Positions 53,701 to 64,000 of a stretch of DNA of 64,000 nucleotides are shown here, piece by piece. The number at the start of each line of letters is the position of its first letter. Position 1 is the stretch's first letter. This stretch comes from Mantis religiosa (Eukaryota; Arthropoda; Insecta; Mantodea; Mantidae), in the NCBI GenBank assembly GCA_030765055.1, contig JAUKNK010000332.1, forward strand, positions 828,001 to 892,000, in the 5' to 3' direction. The notes beneath the pieces are model-generated. The model was not told the DNA's origin and did no database searches. It saw nothing but the letters and a program-made list of their open reading frames with translations. The translations under genes and the position numbers were made by a program.

Positions 53701-55213
53701 CCTGCAACACCATTCAATCCACTTGTGAATCACTTATAAATAAGTAATCTTGGGCGGTTAACAGGAAACATTAAACAAACCATCGAAATAATTTGGAAAC
53801 AACAAACTAAATTTGAACTAGGACAGTAATTGTTAAATGAACTTGATAACGGCTCTGCCCATACTTCTATTCCGTAAGTAGGATATAGGTAGCAAATCCA
53901 TACAGAGAACTCAGTAAGCCTACTCAATCACAACGACGATACCAAAACATATTAAAGAGTGTGCTCAACCTAGGTCATGCACTTGAACTACCGATGTTTC
54001 AAGTTCAATCTGCTTGTGTTGGGTGCTGCACCTTGCTCCGTAACAGACAGCTCAGGTATCCCGAGTTAAGCGCAGGTAAGATTGACTGTTGGCTCAAACT
54101 ATACTTACAGTAACATTTTGTTTTAGTTTTATTATTCTTTCATTCCTATCTACATCGTGTTAATTCAGATAAAAATATGAAGATCTGCTTCAATATATCA
54201 TTCGTTGTAGAGTTTACCACAGCAAAGTAAGTTTCCAAGGCCTGACACGCAGAGGGGTTGGAGAAGGTTTCCACACCCTTCCTGGACAGGTTTATGACAC
54301 CCTATGTCTGTACAGTTACACACCATTCAAAAGCATTCTGACGTCTTCTACTTTTGTGATTGAATCTTCTTGGTTTTAGGGTACAGAGTGAATGGAGCGC
54401 ATGTTTTTTAACGGTCTGCTCCTTGTGTAGCATACGTTCCCTCTCACACATATTCCCTGTCCTGATCTCACTGTGTAAGCGTGGCACTAAGTGCCACATT
54501 CCTCTTAGGCACTTAATTTTCGTTGGTAGAGAATAGGTACAAGAAAACGTCACATAAGTACCAAATCTGCTGTTGAAGCTCAGCATCTTTTAAGAGGCAA
54601 CATGAAAATGTTATGTGACACTTTATTTTCAGCTTTTTAATAATGACTATAAACATTTTGATTAAAGCATCGACTTTAATTTGCTTACATATTTTACAAA
54701 AAAAATGCATATCTTGATTTTTCTGCAAACAGCATTCTACATGCTCTTTATTCTGAAAGAAATTTGTAATTTCGTTAACTGGTAAAACAGGAGATACACA
54801 AATACGAAATTTGCTAAATACTTATTCAGTTATAACGCACAAGTTATACTGTTTCTAACAATAAGCATTTCTGAGATAACTGTAGTTATGATTTTCATTT
54901 TCAATACTTCATTCAATTTTCTTAACTATAAATCACCATTCGTTTGTTTCACGCAGTGTCATGTTAGAGGATGGACTATCTTCAGTCTGCAGTACCTGCA
55001 TAATATATTACATCAAAATGTTCTTGCAAATGCTTATCTGTATTAACATAAAGCAGAGATTGAGTACAGGAACGCATGTAAATCTAATAATATAATACAT
55101 CATATCTTTACTTTATTGTGTACCCAATGTGTGGAGGAATTATTGCATTCGGCCAAAGGGTTCCTTTCAACTAAAATACATCTTTTGAGATAGATAATAC
55201 ACAAAGATAATTC
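53701..55213. other. AT-rich intergenic
   Basis: No transposon, RNA gene or host protein motif recognised on either strand. Confidence 0.45.
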
Positions 55214-55410
55214 TTGCCCGCCTTGGTAGCGCAGATGGTAGCGAGTCTGCCTCATGTTCAAGAGGTCCCGAGTTCGAATCTCGGTCAGGGTGAGTTACCT
55301 GGATAAGGTTTTCTCCGGGGTGTTCCCTTATTCTTAAAGACGAATGTCGGGTACGTCTAAGCTGCAAGTACTCTGGATACATTTGAGCATCATTTCACTC
55401 ATTTCATTCA
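55214..55410 (+). mobile_element. SINE C copy 1
   Basis: tRNA-derived head (gcccgccttggtagcgcag through the B-box gagttcgaatctcgg, 55,216-55,290) followed by the family tail: ggttttctccggggtgttcc, cttattcttaaagacgaatg and catcatttcactcatttcat. Related copies are at 60,942 and 61,361 (plus) and 62,260 (minus). A functional tRNA gene is unlikely because the tail is conserved between copies. Confidence 0.82.
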
Positions 55411-56104
55411 CCAAGAATCTGCTGTGGAGTAGAACCGCAACGCCCGAAACTGTAGCCTGGAAAGTGCTGAATGTGAGCACTTGCCAGTAGCTGCTCGACA
55501 TCCCTCGTGAACTCTGTTTCGGCGCTCCTTACGTATGTTAGACATACAATGCCTATATGTTACTACCTATTCTGAAGTCATTTTCGTGTACTTCTACCTA
55601 CACTCCGCACCCAGTTTTTGGCATATGGGCCCCACATAGAACAGAGATGATACCACTAAATGCTTAAGCTCGTACAGCTGTGAACATAGCGATAGTTCCC
55701 TTATTTAATTAGTCAAACTGAAGAATTCAATGCCACGGCCGGGATTTGAAACACGGATTTCCTGGTTTCCATACATTCACTGTAACTCCTTCAGCTACCA
55801 ACTTCAACATGCCAACGCTACATTAAACTCTCCAATTTACTCATTATATTTTCTCGGTAAACCACTTAGAGTTCTCATAGTCGAGATACACATTTGTGGC
55901 CACTTACTATTGTAAGTACCTAATTACCAAGACTTTTATAATTAAACTATTAATGTTGAGTTTATACTGAGGAATTAATCCTTTCTTAAAGGATCAGAAT
56001 TAATCCTTTTAAATAGTTCTCCTGTATATGGATGTTTTAATTAATTATTTACACTGAAACGTTCAATGCCACGGCCGGGATTTGAACCACGGAACATGAT
56101 AGTT
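55411..56104. other. intergenic with two small tRNA-like SINE scraps (minus strand)
   Basis: A block atgccacggccgggatttga occurs at about 55,729 and again at about 56,069. Its reverse complement carries a B-box-like ggttcaaatcccgg. These look like two fragments of a SINE on the minus strand. Confidence 0.45.
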
Positions 56105-56880
56105 CCTTTGGTTTTTTATATTAGATTATTTATTGTGCATATTCCAACATTTTAAAATTTACAACTTTCGGCTACATTTATTTGTCTTTACCTTGTTGTT
56201 ACCTTGGCTTACATGACACCCTGTTCTTCTGCTCTGACAGGTAGCTCTTAACCTCCATGTCTCGTTGTTACTTAATTAGTCCCATTCTTACCCCTCATCT
56301 TCCTTTCATATATTCTTTACATTTCTGGCCAATTTTTCTTTTATTTTCTGCAAGAACTCATGAATACTTCTTACCTACTATTCCTCCCTGCCCGTTAACA
56401 TTTTTACAGCTACTATCCTCTTCTCTACTTTCTCCCATTTTTCCTCGAAAACTTTTTTCTCCCCATTGCAACATCCCCGCCTTCTGTTGCATAGTGTTCT
56501 ATGCTTTCTTTTCCTTCACACAATTCACAAATTCCCTATTCCCTACCTCTTGTCACTCTAAGAAATATTGTTCCTGTTCTCATCCAAGCTAACCCTTTTC
56601 TCTCTTGCCTACTGCAGTAATCTACATATTTTCTTGTCCCCAATTTCTTTTTATTTGTTTGTAAAATTGACATGATTTCATTTTTTCTGAACTTACCCAT
56701 AGTTCCTGTCTTTCTGTATCTTCTATTCTCCATTTTAGCAATTTATTCACATCGCTTGTATTCCTTTCCTCTAATTACCATATATCTCCAATTCCTATTT
56801 TTCCATAATCCCTGCCATATCTGACTACCAACTATTTGTGTTTTCTAATCTTGTTTGCTGCCTCATAAATTATTGCATGA
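56105..56880 (-). mobile_element. LINE family H 3' end, copy 3
   Basis: The longest family H piece: minus strand from about 56,880 to the 3' end at about 56,125, where gcacaataaataatctaat matches the tail of the copy at 32,690-32,714. It covers the region equivalent to 31,990-32,714, including the DYCSRQERKGLAWMRTGTIFL block (about 56,625-56,560) and the downstream Lys/Glu-rich reading. It has multiple frame breaks and no RT. Confidence 0.7.
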
Positions 56881-58499
56881 TTTCCTTTTATTTAATGCTC
56901 AGAAAATAGCTCTGTATCTTGGAAAAAGCAAAATAATTCTTTAATTGGTATCTTTAGAGCGCGCAAAGAAATTAGCCTTATGATTCGATAAAGCGAGTTA
57001 GTATGCGTGCTTAACTGTACAACGTTGCACGCACCGCATTGGCTAGTAGCCATAGAACAGCCACGCCTAGCCCCGTCTTAGGTTCATTCCTATTTTCTAG
57101 CTATCTTAGTGTGAATACGCTCTCCAGAGTGCGTATAGAAGTAGTGATGGCTGCAGATGAGCAAAATCTTCCGCGAATTTTCTTTCCCAGGCCTCTAGAA
57201 AGTTCTGGAATATTCTATGTGTATTTCCGACGGCTGCATAAACGAGCGAATCAGACTGTAAATGCGTTTCTATTTTTATAACTAAAGTACACTTTACATT
57301 TAAATATAAATTATTCACTTATGCAACCTTCTCTCATTTCTACCATTGGCTTACGATACCTTCAGTTTGGCTAGAAATTATTTCAAGTGTAATAAAACGA
57401 TTTATTCCTACGTGTTTATACTTATTAAAATTACTACACCATTACAAATCACTTATATTATTTTGAGGTATATGGATTAAAAAAAACACTCACAGACTTT
57501 CAGACTATTTCTGTGAGATACGAAACGTAAATAAATATGTAACATGAATTAGTTACAAAACAGCTTAAGTTAATAAAAAGTTGTTTTGAAAAATTACGTA
57601 TTTTAAAGGGCTTTGTTTCTTCGAAATACGAAAACATTTCCATGGGTATAGTATAGGTATCTTCCAACAACATGGTTAAGCGTTCTACGGTATCCAGAGG
57701 TCCAGGCTAAGACTGGGATTAAAGTTTTGTGCGTAAAGGAAGTGATGCTAATAAAGGAAACACACTGCACCCTGCGACTCATTAGCAGTTTCCCGAAAAC
57801 TCCAGCAACTGTGCGGAAAATTCAAAAATTTCCTTCTAAGATAGAATGCCACTCTTCCGAAATGCCGCAATATCGCGTAAATAAACCACTAAAAATGCTG
57901 CCGCGTCGCTGTGGTGACAGAGAAATTCCTGGTTTGGCTTCCTTGAAGTTCTGTGTTCTAAATGAGATCTTCAAAATACTTTCTTGACATAGGATATTAA
58001 ACTTTGCATAACTTGGCGTGCCGCCATTATTTCTTTAGCTCCTCCATGTAGACAATGGACCAAATAGGGCCAGTGTATCGTTTTTCAATATCTAGTCTGG
58101 GATTTACGTGATATTTTTGTCCTATATGATCAGAATCCGTTACAACAGAATAGCATTATTTCATTTTATTCCATCAGAAAACAAATTCACAGCAGGCTCA
58201 TTTTTATACAGGTTTCTCGGAGATAGTGTTCGAACAGCTACATAAGATTGCTCTAAGAGTTTACGGCAAGTGCTTATCTCGTTGCCTACTTTAATTATGT
58301 ATACAAATTATTCAGTCACTCTGACCGAGGATTGTGCCACCACCAAAGCGTACTTGTACACTACGCAACATTTCCACCACTTGGAAGTCTACAAGGGAGA
58401 GATTAAGAAGGAACTCAGGCGTTCAGTCGATGTTTAATATATTTTTGTATGAATAAAAAGAAACACTGGCGCGACGGCCATAAGAGAGCCAAGGCCTAC
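56881..58499. other. intergenic, no gene recognised
   Basis: Open frames at 57,039-57,281 and 57,727-57,987 are short and show no known domain. No shared repeat was recognised. Confidence 0.45.
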
Positions 58500-58765
58500 T
58501 AACCTGGCTGCCGGCCTCACGCCCACTTACGCACGGCCGAGGTGGGCAATCATCCAACCGATACGGGGAGCAGAGGTGGTCAGCATCTCGGCATCCCCCA
58601 GCCGGAACGTTGGTTTTCGTGACCAGGGCCGCTTACCTAGCGTAAGCCCCTCACTTTCCTCACGATGCTGAGTGGGCAACGGTCTTATACCTGGGACATA
58701 AAATTCCCACCCTATTGGTGGGATCGAACCCAGGCCGCTTTCCGTGGCCACGAACAAACGCAGCT
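58500..58765 (-). mobile_element. SINE D (tRNA-derived), single copy
   Basis: GC-rich compared with its flanks. On the minus strand, from about 58,750, it has a B-box-like gggttcgatcccaccaatag preceded by a tRNA-like half (ggccacggaaagcggcc). A non-tRNA body continues to about 58,500. No other copy is in this window. Confidence 0.55.
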
Positions 58766-59217
58766 TTTGTATGAATATCAGTTTTTATTGCATCCGTTAT
58801 TTCAAGGTTTAGAAATGTGAGAAATTGCAATTTTAAGCGGAGGACTCATTATAAAATCCCTCTTGATGATAATTAGGGCCCAGAAACTTATCAAAAAAAT
58901 CCAACAAAAAACAATACAGCAGGTTAGTGTGATGGAGTGTTACACTACCTCCGTCTCGTAGACATGGGGCAGGGCGTTGAATGATATGCAGCCGAGCACG
59001 TACTTATACAACCAACGTCACGGATAACCGAAAATCTATCAAACGTTGTCACACGACGCTCATAGTGTCATAGAGTATATTTAACATTTATTCATAAATT
59101 ATACAAAACCAACTTATTTTTTTCCAAATATATGAATATAAACAAAATAACCCTTAATATTTACAATGCGCGCAGTAAATGCAAAGCTAATTCGTTATGA
59201 CAATACTACATTATGTC
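58766..59217. other. intergenic
   Basis: Nothing recognised. Confidence 0.4.
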
Positions 59218-59229
59218 TGTACGTATGCC

Positions 59230-59419
59230 GTGGCCGCGCCGTGGCTCAGTGGTAAGACTGCTTGGCTCTCACCACGGCGGCCCGGGTTCGATCCCAGGCG
59301 ACCGCAAAGTGAGATTTGTGGTGGACAACACGGCGTTGGGGCGGGTTTTCTCCTGGACCTCCGGTTTCACCCTGCCGTATGTAGTACAAGCGGGCGTTAA
59401 ACACTACACACTACAAATT
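59230..59419 (+). mobile_element. SINE A copy 2, with near-perfect 12-bp target duplication
   Basis: Same family as 21,083-21,344: A-box tggctcagtggtaagactg, B-box gggttcgatcccagg, body gcaaagtgagatttgtggtgg, end gcgggcgttaaacactacaca. The flanks tgtacgtatgcc (59,218-59,229) and tgtacatatgcc (59,420-59,431) differ at one base, so they form a target duplication. The body is shorter than in copy 1 (the tcatctcattccaccgg-type segment is deleted). Confidence 0.9.
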
Positions 59420-59431
59420 TGTACATATGCC

Positions 59432-60199
59432 TCAGTGCCAACAGCTATATGCGCTTCAGTCCGTTTCGTCTATGAAAACCCATATTCTGTTGTCATGCAG
59501 GGAGCTTCTGATATCCTGAAGTAGTCTTCGTAGCACAGCTGTAGCTATTCCTTGTGTATTGTGGAATCGGATGGAAATACTTTTCCTGTATATTTTCTAA
59601 AAATCACTTGCAGTAACTATTTTCTACTTTCCAGATGGGAAAGTACACACAAAAACTACGGTATTAATGTTAGACGCTGAAGACACATTTTCCTCTTTCT
59701 TTCTCTGTCAACCAACAAACAACACGAGTTAATGACCCTCAGTTGACGATCTGTGCACAACTAATTTCGCGAATTTTTGGCTAAACTTCCAAGCTCTACC
59801 GTTAGTAAAATAATTTCATAAATAATACAGGAGGTGAATGAAATTAATCTGTCATTGGCTTTGAAACACCTAACCCTGTAACATTGAGGAAAGCCAACAA
59901 GTGCCTATTTTAAATAAGATTGAAAACTTGAATTCAGTTTGGGAATATCAATGAAGTACCTCATATTAGGGTCACTGCCTAGTAACCAGACATCGGAGCC
60001 CGTACACCTTTAAAGGGATATGCAGTTTACGATTCTCGTAGTATATAACTGCTGACGTCAGTTCCGGGAACGACACGCAGGGATAGTCCGGTTCGCAAGA
60101 CGTAGCTTTAGTTTCATTACAACTACTGCTCGCCACGCGGGTAGATCTGCCTCCCAGGGGGTGCAAGATGTTTGACATATTCTGTTAATATAATTACTT
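59432..60199. other. intergenic
   Basis: No gene or shared repeat recognised. Confidence 0.4.
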
Positions 60200-60619
60200 T
60201 CACAGTTACTGGACAATCTACATTTTATAAATCAAAAGTTTTGGGTACTATCCACAGCCATTAAACAGCCTGAAGAACGTATTTTCGAGCTGTCTAAAAG
60301 CAGTCGAGGAGATGTCTGCAAAATTAAGATTGACAATATAGAGAATGCACCACCTACCAATCGAACAAAAAATGAATTGTCCAGTATTCAGCACAAAAAT
60401 ACTGGATTTTCAGTGCTGCGTAATATAAGAAATAAACTAAGTCTCGGACAAACATATGAAAATACTTAGTACTACCCATATGCACCATTAATGTCATGTG
60501 ACGTTGAACGAACTTTCTCGAAATATTTTATATTGTTTCAGCGAGGGGCACAGAACATTCACAGTCGACAATTTACGAATGTACATGGTTGTTCACTGCA
60601 ATTCCTGCATCGAAAGTAA
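60200..60619 (+). pseudogene. hAT-like transposase C-terminal remnant
   Basis: One frame is open for 140 codons except a single TAG at 60,467-60,469. It reads LDNLHFINQKFWVLSTAIKQPEERIFEL, then DNIENAPPTNRTKNELSSIQHKNTGFSVLRNIRNKL, and after the stop YYPYAPLMSCDVERTFSKYF. The PLMSCDVERTFS block is the C-terminal dimerisation signature of hAT-type transposases and of the many hAT-derived insect proteins. The zinc finger and catalytic parts are not readable upstream. Whether this is a dead transposon or a relic of a hAT-derived gene cannot be told from this piece. Confidence 0.62.
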
Positions 60620-60941
60620 TGAGAAGGATGACATATTGTAACGTAGCTTGCACTTTGTACCCGTACCGGAGTGTACACACAGAGCGCCTCGGAATACTTG
60701 TTGACACGGACGTTTGTTGATGTCGCGCTTGGCCTTGTATAGTACCTGTGCGGTACATTGATTGTTAAGGTGTACGGTATCCGATGTCTGCTAATAACTT
60801 TCCGTTTCAACACACTAATTTCTGTTGAGTTTTACTGCAAGTGTCAATTTCATCAGTAAAGGAGCGAACATCAGCAATCTAAGAGATTACTTTAATACCA
60901 CGAGCAACATGGTACAGTATGAATCAGTTATACACATGGTT

Positions 60942-61250
60942 GGCCCCATAGCTCAGTCGGTAGAGCACCTGCTTGCCGTGCTAGGGGTCCCGGGTTTGAT
61001 TCCCAGCTGGGAGTCTGGATTTATGTCCAACCTAGATGAGTCCACATTTTCCCCTGTGTCTGGAATTACGAATGAGCGTGTGAATGTGCGCGTGATCCAG
61101 TGATACAAACCAAAGATTATGAGTTAACATACACGATTTTTTCCGGGATTTTTCCTTATCCCGAAAGATGAATGTTTGGGAACTCTAAGCTCTATTTTCC
61201 CTGAGTTCATCTGAATATCATCTCATCCATTTCGTTAATTGTCCGATATG
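60942..61250 (+). mobile_element. SINE C copy 2, with a different tRNA-like head
   Basis: The head ggccccatagctcagtcgg through B-box gggtttgattcccagctgg (60,942-61,010) is closer to a generic tRNA than copy 1. The tail has ccgggatttttccttatcccgaaagatgaatg and gaatatcatctcatccattt, as in copy 1, with about 110 unrelated bases between head and tail (about 61,020-61,130). Confidence 0.72.
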
Positions 61251-61360
61251 CCTTACACTAGAGGATATTAAGCTGTTAATATTAGTGTCTACGTTTTGCC
61301 GTTCACTATATAACATATGGCACGTAATTATTGTTTAAGATTGAATCCAAAATAATAAGT

Positions 61361-61560
61361 AGCCCACCTCTATGTCATGCGGATAGCGTGTCTACCTTAC
61401 ATTCAAGAGCTTCTAAGTTCAAAACTCTGTTGCGGTAAGCTACTTAGAGATTTTTCCCTTATTTTAAAAGATGTTCAACTCCTAGACCAATGAATCCTGA
61501 CATCATTTGAGCCTTATGTCATCCATGCCATTGACCATCACATATGAATAATGCGGTCAA
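61361..61560 (+). mobile_element. SINE C copy 3, degenerate
   Basis: It keeps gcccacctctatgtcatgcgg, a worn B-box (taagttcaaaactctg) and the tail gagatttttcccttatttta followed by gacatcatttgagc. Substitutions are frequent. Confidence 0.6.
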
Positions 61561-62023
61561 AGGGCACTAAACTCAAAAACATAAAAAGATAAGCATAGTA
61601 TGCCTTCAAATGTTTATTCATAATAAAAGGCCCTTGTAATCTAAAGGAAGAAACAAAACAGTATGTTGAAATCAAACAAATTTTTCTAGATTTCAAGTTT
61701 ATTTTATAAAAAAAAATGTTTTAAAATCACTCATTGGTATTCACATTCATATCAGATCACGTTAACATTAATGCATTTTGTAAATCGAGACAAAGGTTTT
61801 CATTTTGGGTACAAGAAGAATTTTGGAGGCTGAAGCTTTGCTAAAATCGGTGAAATAAGGAGTAATGGCATCGGAAAAGCTAAATAAAGAAATAAATGCT
61901 AAAATAATACCTCAAACAACGGAAATACTAGAAAATTCAAACCAGGAAAAACAAATAACTCGGAAATACTTAAGCCAAAAGAGTTATTTGACTTACATTT
62001 TATGTGTATTTTTTTCCGAGCTC
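61561..62023. other. AT-rich intergenic
   Basis: Nothing recognised. Confidence 0.4.
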
Positions 62024-62259
62024 TACAGTTCCATCTGAACTACTTTAATAGGCCATAAATTTGTAACCAATAATTGGATACAAGTGCAGCTTGGGTAGAA
62101 TATAATACACAATTGGGAGATTACATTACACTATTTACATCTCAGAGAAAATGTTGGAAGTGTCCTCCACCAGCATCTATACCTGTTTGCACTCGTCTCA
62201 CCATCTTCTCTGAAATTTTAAGGAGAGTATCGTTTTTATTGTTGTAATTTATGTTCTCC

Positions 62260-62440
62260 AACGTTAAGTCATATCGGGCAATGAATGTAGTACATTACAG
62301 CTACCCGACATTCGTCTATCAGGCTAAGGGAAAACCAAGGGAAAAGCCTTATCCACGTAGCTTACCCTAACCGAGATTCGAACTCGGGACCTGTTGAACG
62401 TGAGGCAGACATACTACCATCTACGCTACCGAGGCGGGCT
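62260..62440 (-). mobile_element. SINE C copy 4, nested in the family C mariner
   Basis: Minus strand: the head agcccgcctcggtagcgtag (from 62,440) through B-box gagttcgaatctcgg leads to a tail containing ggcttttcccttggttttcc and agacgaatgtcggg. It closely matches copy 1 at 55,216. It sits between the left TIR and the transposase remnant of the mariner. Confidence 0.8.
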
Positions 62441-62459
62441 ACGAAGAGCATCCTCGCCA

Positions 62460-62822
62460 ATGTTACTTATTTAGGTTCGAATGGATTCCTTGAGAACACA
62501 AGTTGCCGTGGCCTATTCTTATACATTCTATTTTTAGATACCCCACAAGAAAAAAAATCCGGTATGCTTAGGTCAGGGGATGTGGGGGCCACAGAACTTT
62601 TGAGAGTATTTGATTATCAAAGAAACTGGTTACAAGTTCCATGGTGTCATTAGATATGTGGCACGTTGCTCCATCTTGCTGGAAATAACCTTCTCTCAAT
62701 TCGATATCATCCAGCTGTTCCACAATTGTCTTGAAGATACCACTATAAACTTCAGTGTCTACAGTTGTGTCAACGAAAATGGGACTAAAGATCCATAGAT
62801 GCTGGTGGAGGACACTTACCAT
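62460..62822 (-). pseudogene. family C mariner transposase remnant
   Basis: Minus-strand reading of the C-terminal half: TTVDTEVYSGIFKTIVEQLDDIELREGYFQQDGATCHISNDTMELVTSFFDNQILSKVLWPPHPLT (62,770-62,570). FQQDGATCH contains the second catalytic Asp. The third block, normally WPPRSPDLTPPDFFLWGYLK, reads WPPHPLT, a stop, then AYRIFFLVGYLK, so the third acidic residue is lost. The first catalytic block is absent because TIR sequence begins just upstream. The same protein family is seen at 32,820-32,955. Confidence 0.78.
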
Positions 62823-62961
62823 ATTTCCTCTGAGATGTAAATAGTGTAATGTAATCTCCCAATTGTGTATTATATTTTCCCAAAGTTGTACGTGTGTCCT
62901 ATTACTGGTTCAAAAGCTATGTCCTATTGAAGTGGTTCAGGTTTATGTGGATCGCACTGTA

Positions 62962-64000
62962 TATTCCTGCTGAGAGTTTACAAATGTCATTCTGCACGAG
63001 TAGCAGTTTTCTGGCTACTTGCAGAAAACTGAAGATTTATTCAAATAATTGATTTGCAAGTATTTGAAGCATATAATATTTCAATCAATGTCTTTACATA
63101 CATTCTAGAGAAAATAACAAATTACGAAACATTTTCTAAAGAAGGTGTATTTTGGTGTGGGGAAGTCTAATTGCATGTCTTTGTATGTTTGGTATTCATC
63201 CGCAGTTTCATTTTTGAGTTATGTTCACTGACACACATGAACACAAACTAGCTTTTCCCTCTCCACTTGTCTTCAAAGCGAGGACTTCCGGTGAGCTAGA
63301 GTGCTTCCTCAACCTGATATAGGTAGGCGACAGTAAAAAAGCCTAAACTAGAAGCAGAGTCACAAGGCTTTATTAGCTAAGTTATCCTTGTCCTACTGAT
63401 TCCATTACTCTAATGGATTGAAAGCACTACCCTTTGCATCTGTAGACAACGGAAGATGTGAATTATGTAAAGGCTGGATTAAAAATGTATTTCGTCGTGT
63501 TCCAAACCCCCTCCCTTCTCTCTCTCTCTACTAACTTATGCAACACATCATCTAACCTGAGATATTCACTTCTAACTATATTTTATCACAACCTTACTAC
63601 GTTAATAACACTTGAAATGTTTGAATTTTTTTGCATTTAATGTTCTTCCGTTTCTTAACGATTATGGTTTATTAATTACCTACATAGTATTATAGAAAAC
63701 ATTGATTCCTATAGAAAATATTTTTTCTTTTCAGAAAATGCACGTTTTAGGGCCATGAACATCCCCTCCTACGTTTACAGTAAGACCGACGCACTCGTCT
63801 GCATGGATATCCGCTCAAAAGCTAAACATCACTTGAATATAATACTCGGTATTTAGATTCACAATCCCTCAAGTATGCGACAGCTAAATTTTCAAAGAAC
63901 CAATCCAAATCTAAATACCATTACGTGATGCAATTTTTCGAAAATTTGTATTTCTGCAAAAATGGTTCAAATGAGTGATTAAAATCGGATATTGTGACTT
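62962..64000. other. intergenic to window end
   Basis: AT-rich; short open frames only. No recognisable gene or repeat. Confidence 0.45.

Larger units (their letters stand above)
62024..62961 (-). mobile_element. long-TIR mariner (family C), copy 3, both ends present
   Basis: The two ends are inverted copies over roughly 165 bases, unusually long for a mariner. They run from tacagt at 62,024 and, inverted, from tacagt at 62,961. They pass through caataggacata-like, gaatataatacacaattggg and catttacatctcag-type blocks to catctatacctg (left) or catctatggatc (right). TA lies at both extremes. Inside is a minus-strand transposase remnant and, nested in it, a SINE C copy at 62,260-62,440. Confidence 0.85.

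Noticed and set aside
55216..55290. Possible tRNA gene (also at 21,092, 59,232, 60,942 and 62,440)
   Set aside because: Each tRNA-like block has a tail conserved between copies and, in two cases, target duplications. They are SINE heads.
1..64000. CRISPR arrays, bacterial operons, phage or prophage
   Set aside because: No spaced direct-repeat arrays or prokaryotic gene organisation; all coding signal is eukaryotic transposons.

Overview
This window looks like repeat-rich nuclear DNA of an arthropod, most likely an insect. The evidence is the content: at least ten Tc1/mariner-superfamily copies, a PIF/Harbinger remnant, a hAT-like remnant, Jockey/I-type LINEs with RNase H, Penelope-like remnants, a Ty3/gypsy element and several tRNA-derived SINE families, all set in AT-rich, microsatellite-bearing intergenic DNA. 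A polyneopteran such as a cockroach or termite is possible from the SINE tail style, but that is only a guess. I found no convincing host gene. All the clear protein-coding signal belongs to mobile elements.

Layout. 1-4.4 kb: edge-truncated mariner (family A), an LTR-like repeat, a Harbinger remnant and a terminus of a long-TIR mariner (family C). 4.7-6.1 kb: a broken LINE ORF1 with zinc knuckles. 6.9-8.3 kb: mariner B pseudogene followed by a 21-bp minisatellite. 8.3-16.5 kb: AT-rich DNA with a Tc1-like remnant, a mariner D pseudogene and a second LTR-like repeat. 16.5-20.5 kb: a decayed Ty3/gypsy gag-pol. 20.8-27.2 kb: a SINE with perfect target duplication, a Jockey-like RT remnant, a Penelope-like 3' end with a hammerhead-like motif, a Tc1-like C-terminus and two mariners. 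27.8-32.9 kb: a mariner with long terminal repeats (F), a mariner N-terminus (G), and a family C mariner interrupted by a LINE 3' end. 34.5-45.6 kb: a second Penelope-like copy, a LINE RNase H fragment, SINE B copies, mariner A copy 3, further LINE and LTR-like pieces, and mariner I with a (CA)n inside its coding region. 45.65-51.65 kb: a full-length I-like non-LTR retrotransposon on the minus strand with two intact ORFs and a perfect 12-bp target site duplication. 51.7-64 kb: SINEs of four families, another LINE 3' end, a hAT-like remnant, and a third family C mariner carrying a nested SINE.

How the parts relate: only the I-like LINE at 45,655-51,652 appears able to encode its own machinery (ORF1 RNA-binding protein; ORF2 endonuclease, reverse transcriptase and RNase H). 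Two SINE A copies with clean duplications show that retroposition also acted on non-coding RNAs here. The DNA transposons are all broken by stops, frameshifts, deletions or catalytic-residue loss. Boundaries of old repeats are approximate; those set by target duplications or terminal inverted repeats are exact or nearly so.
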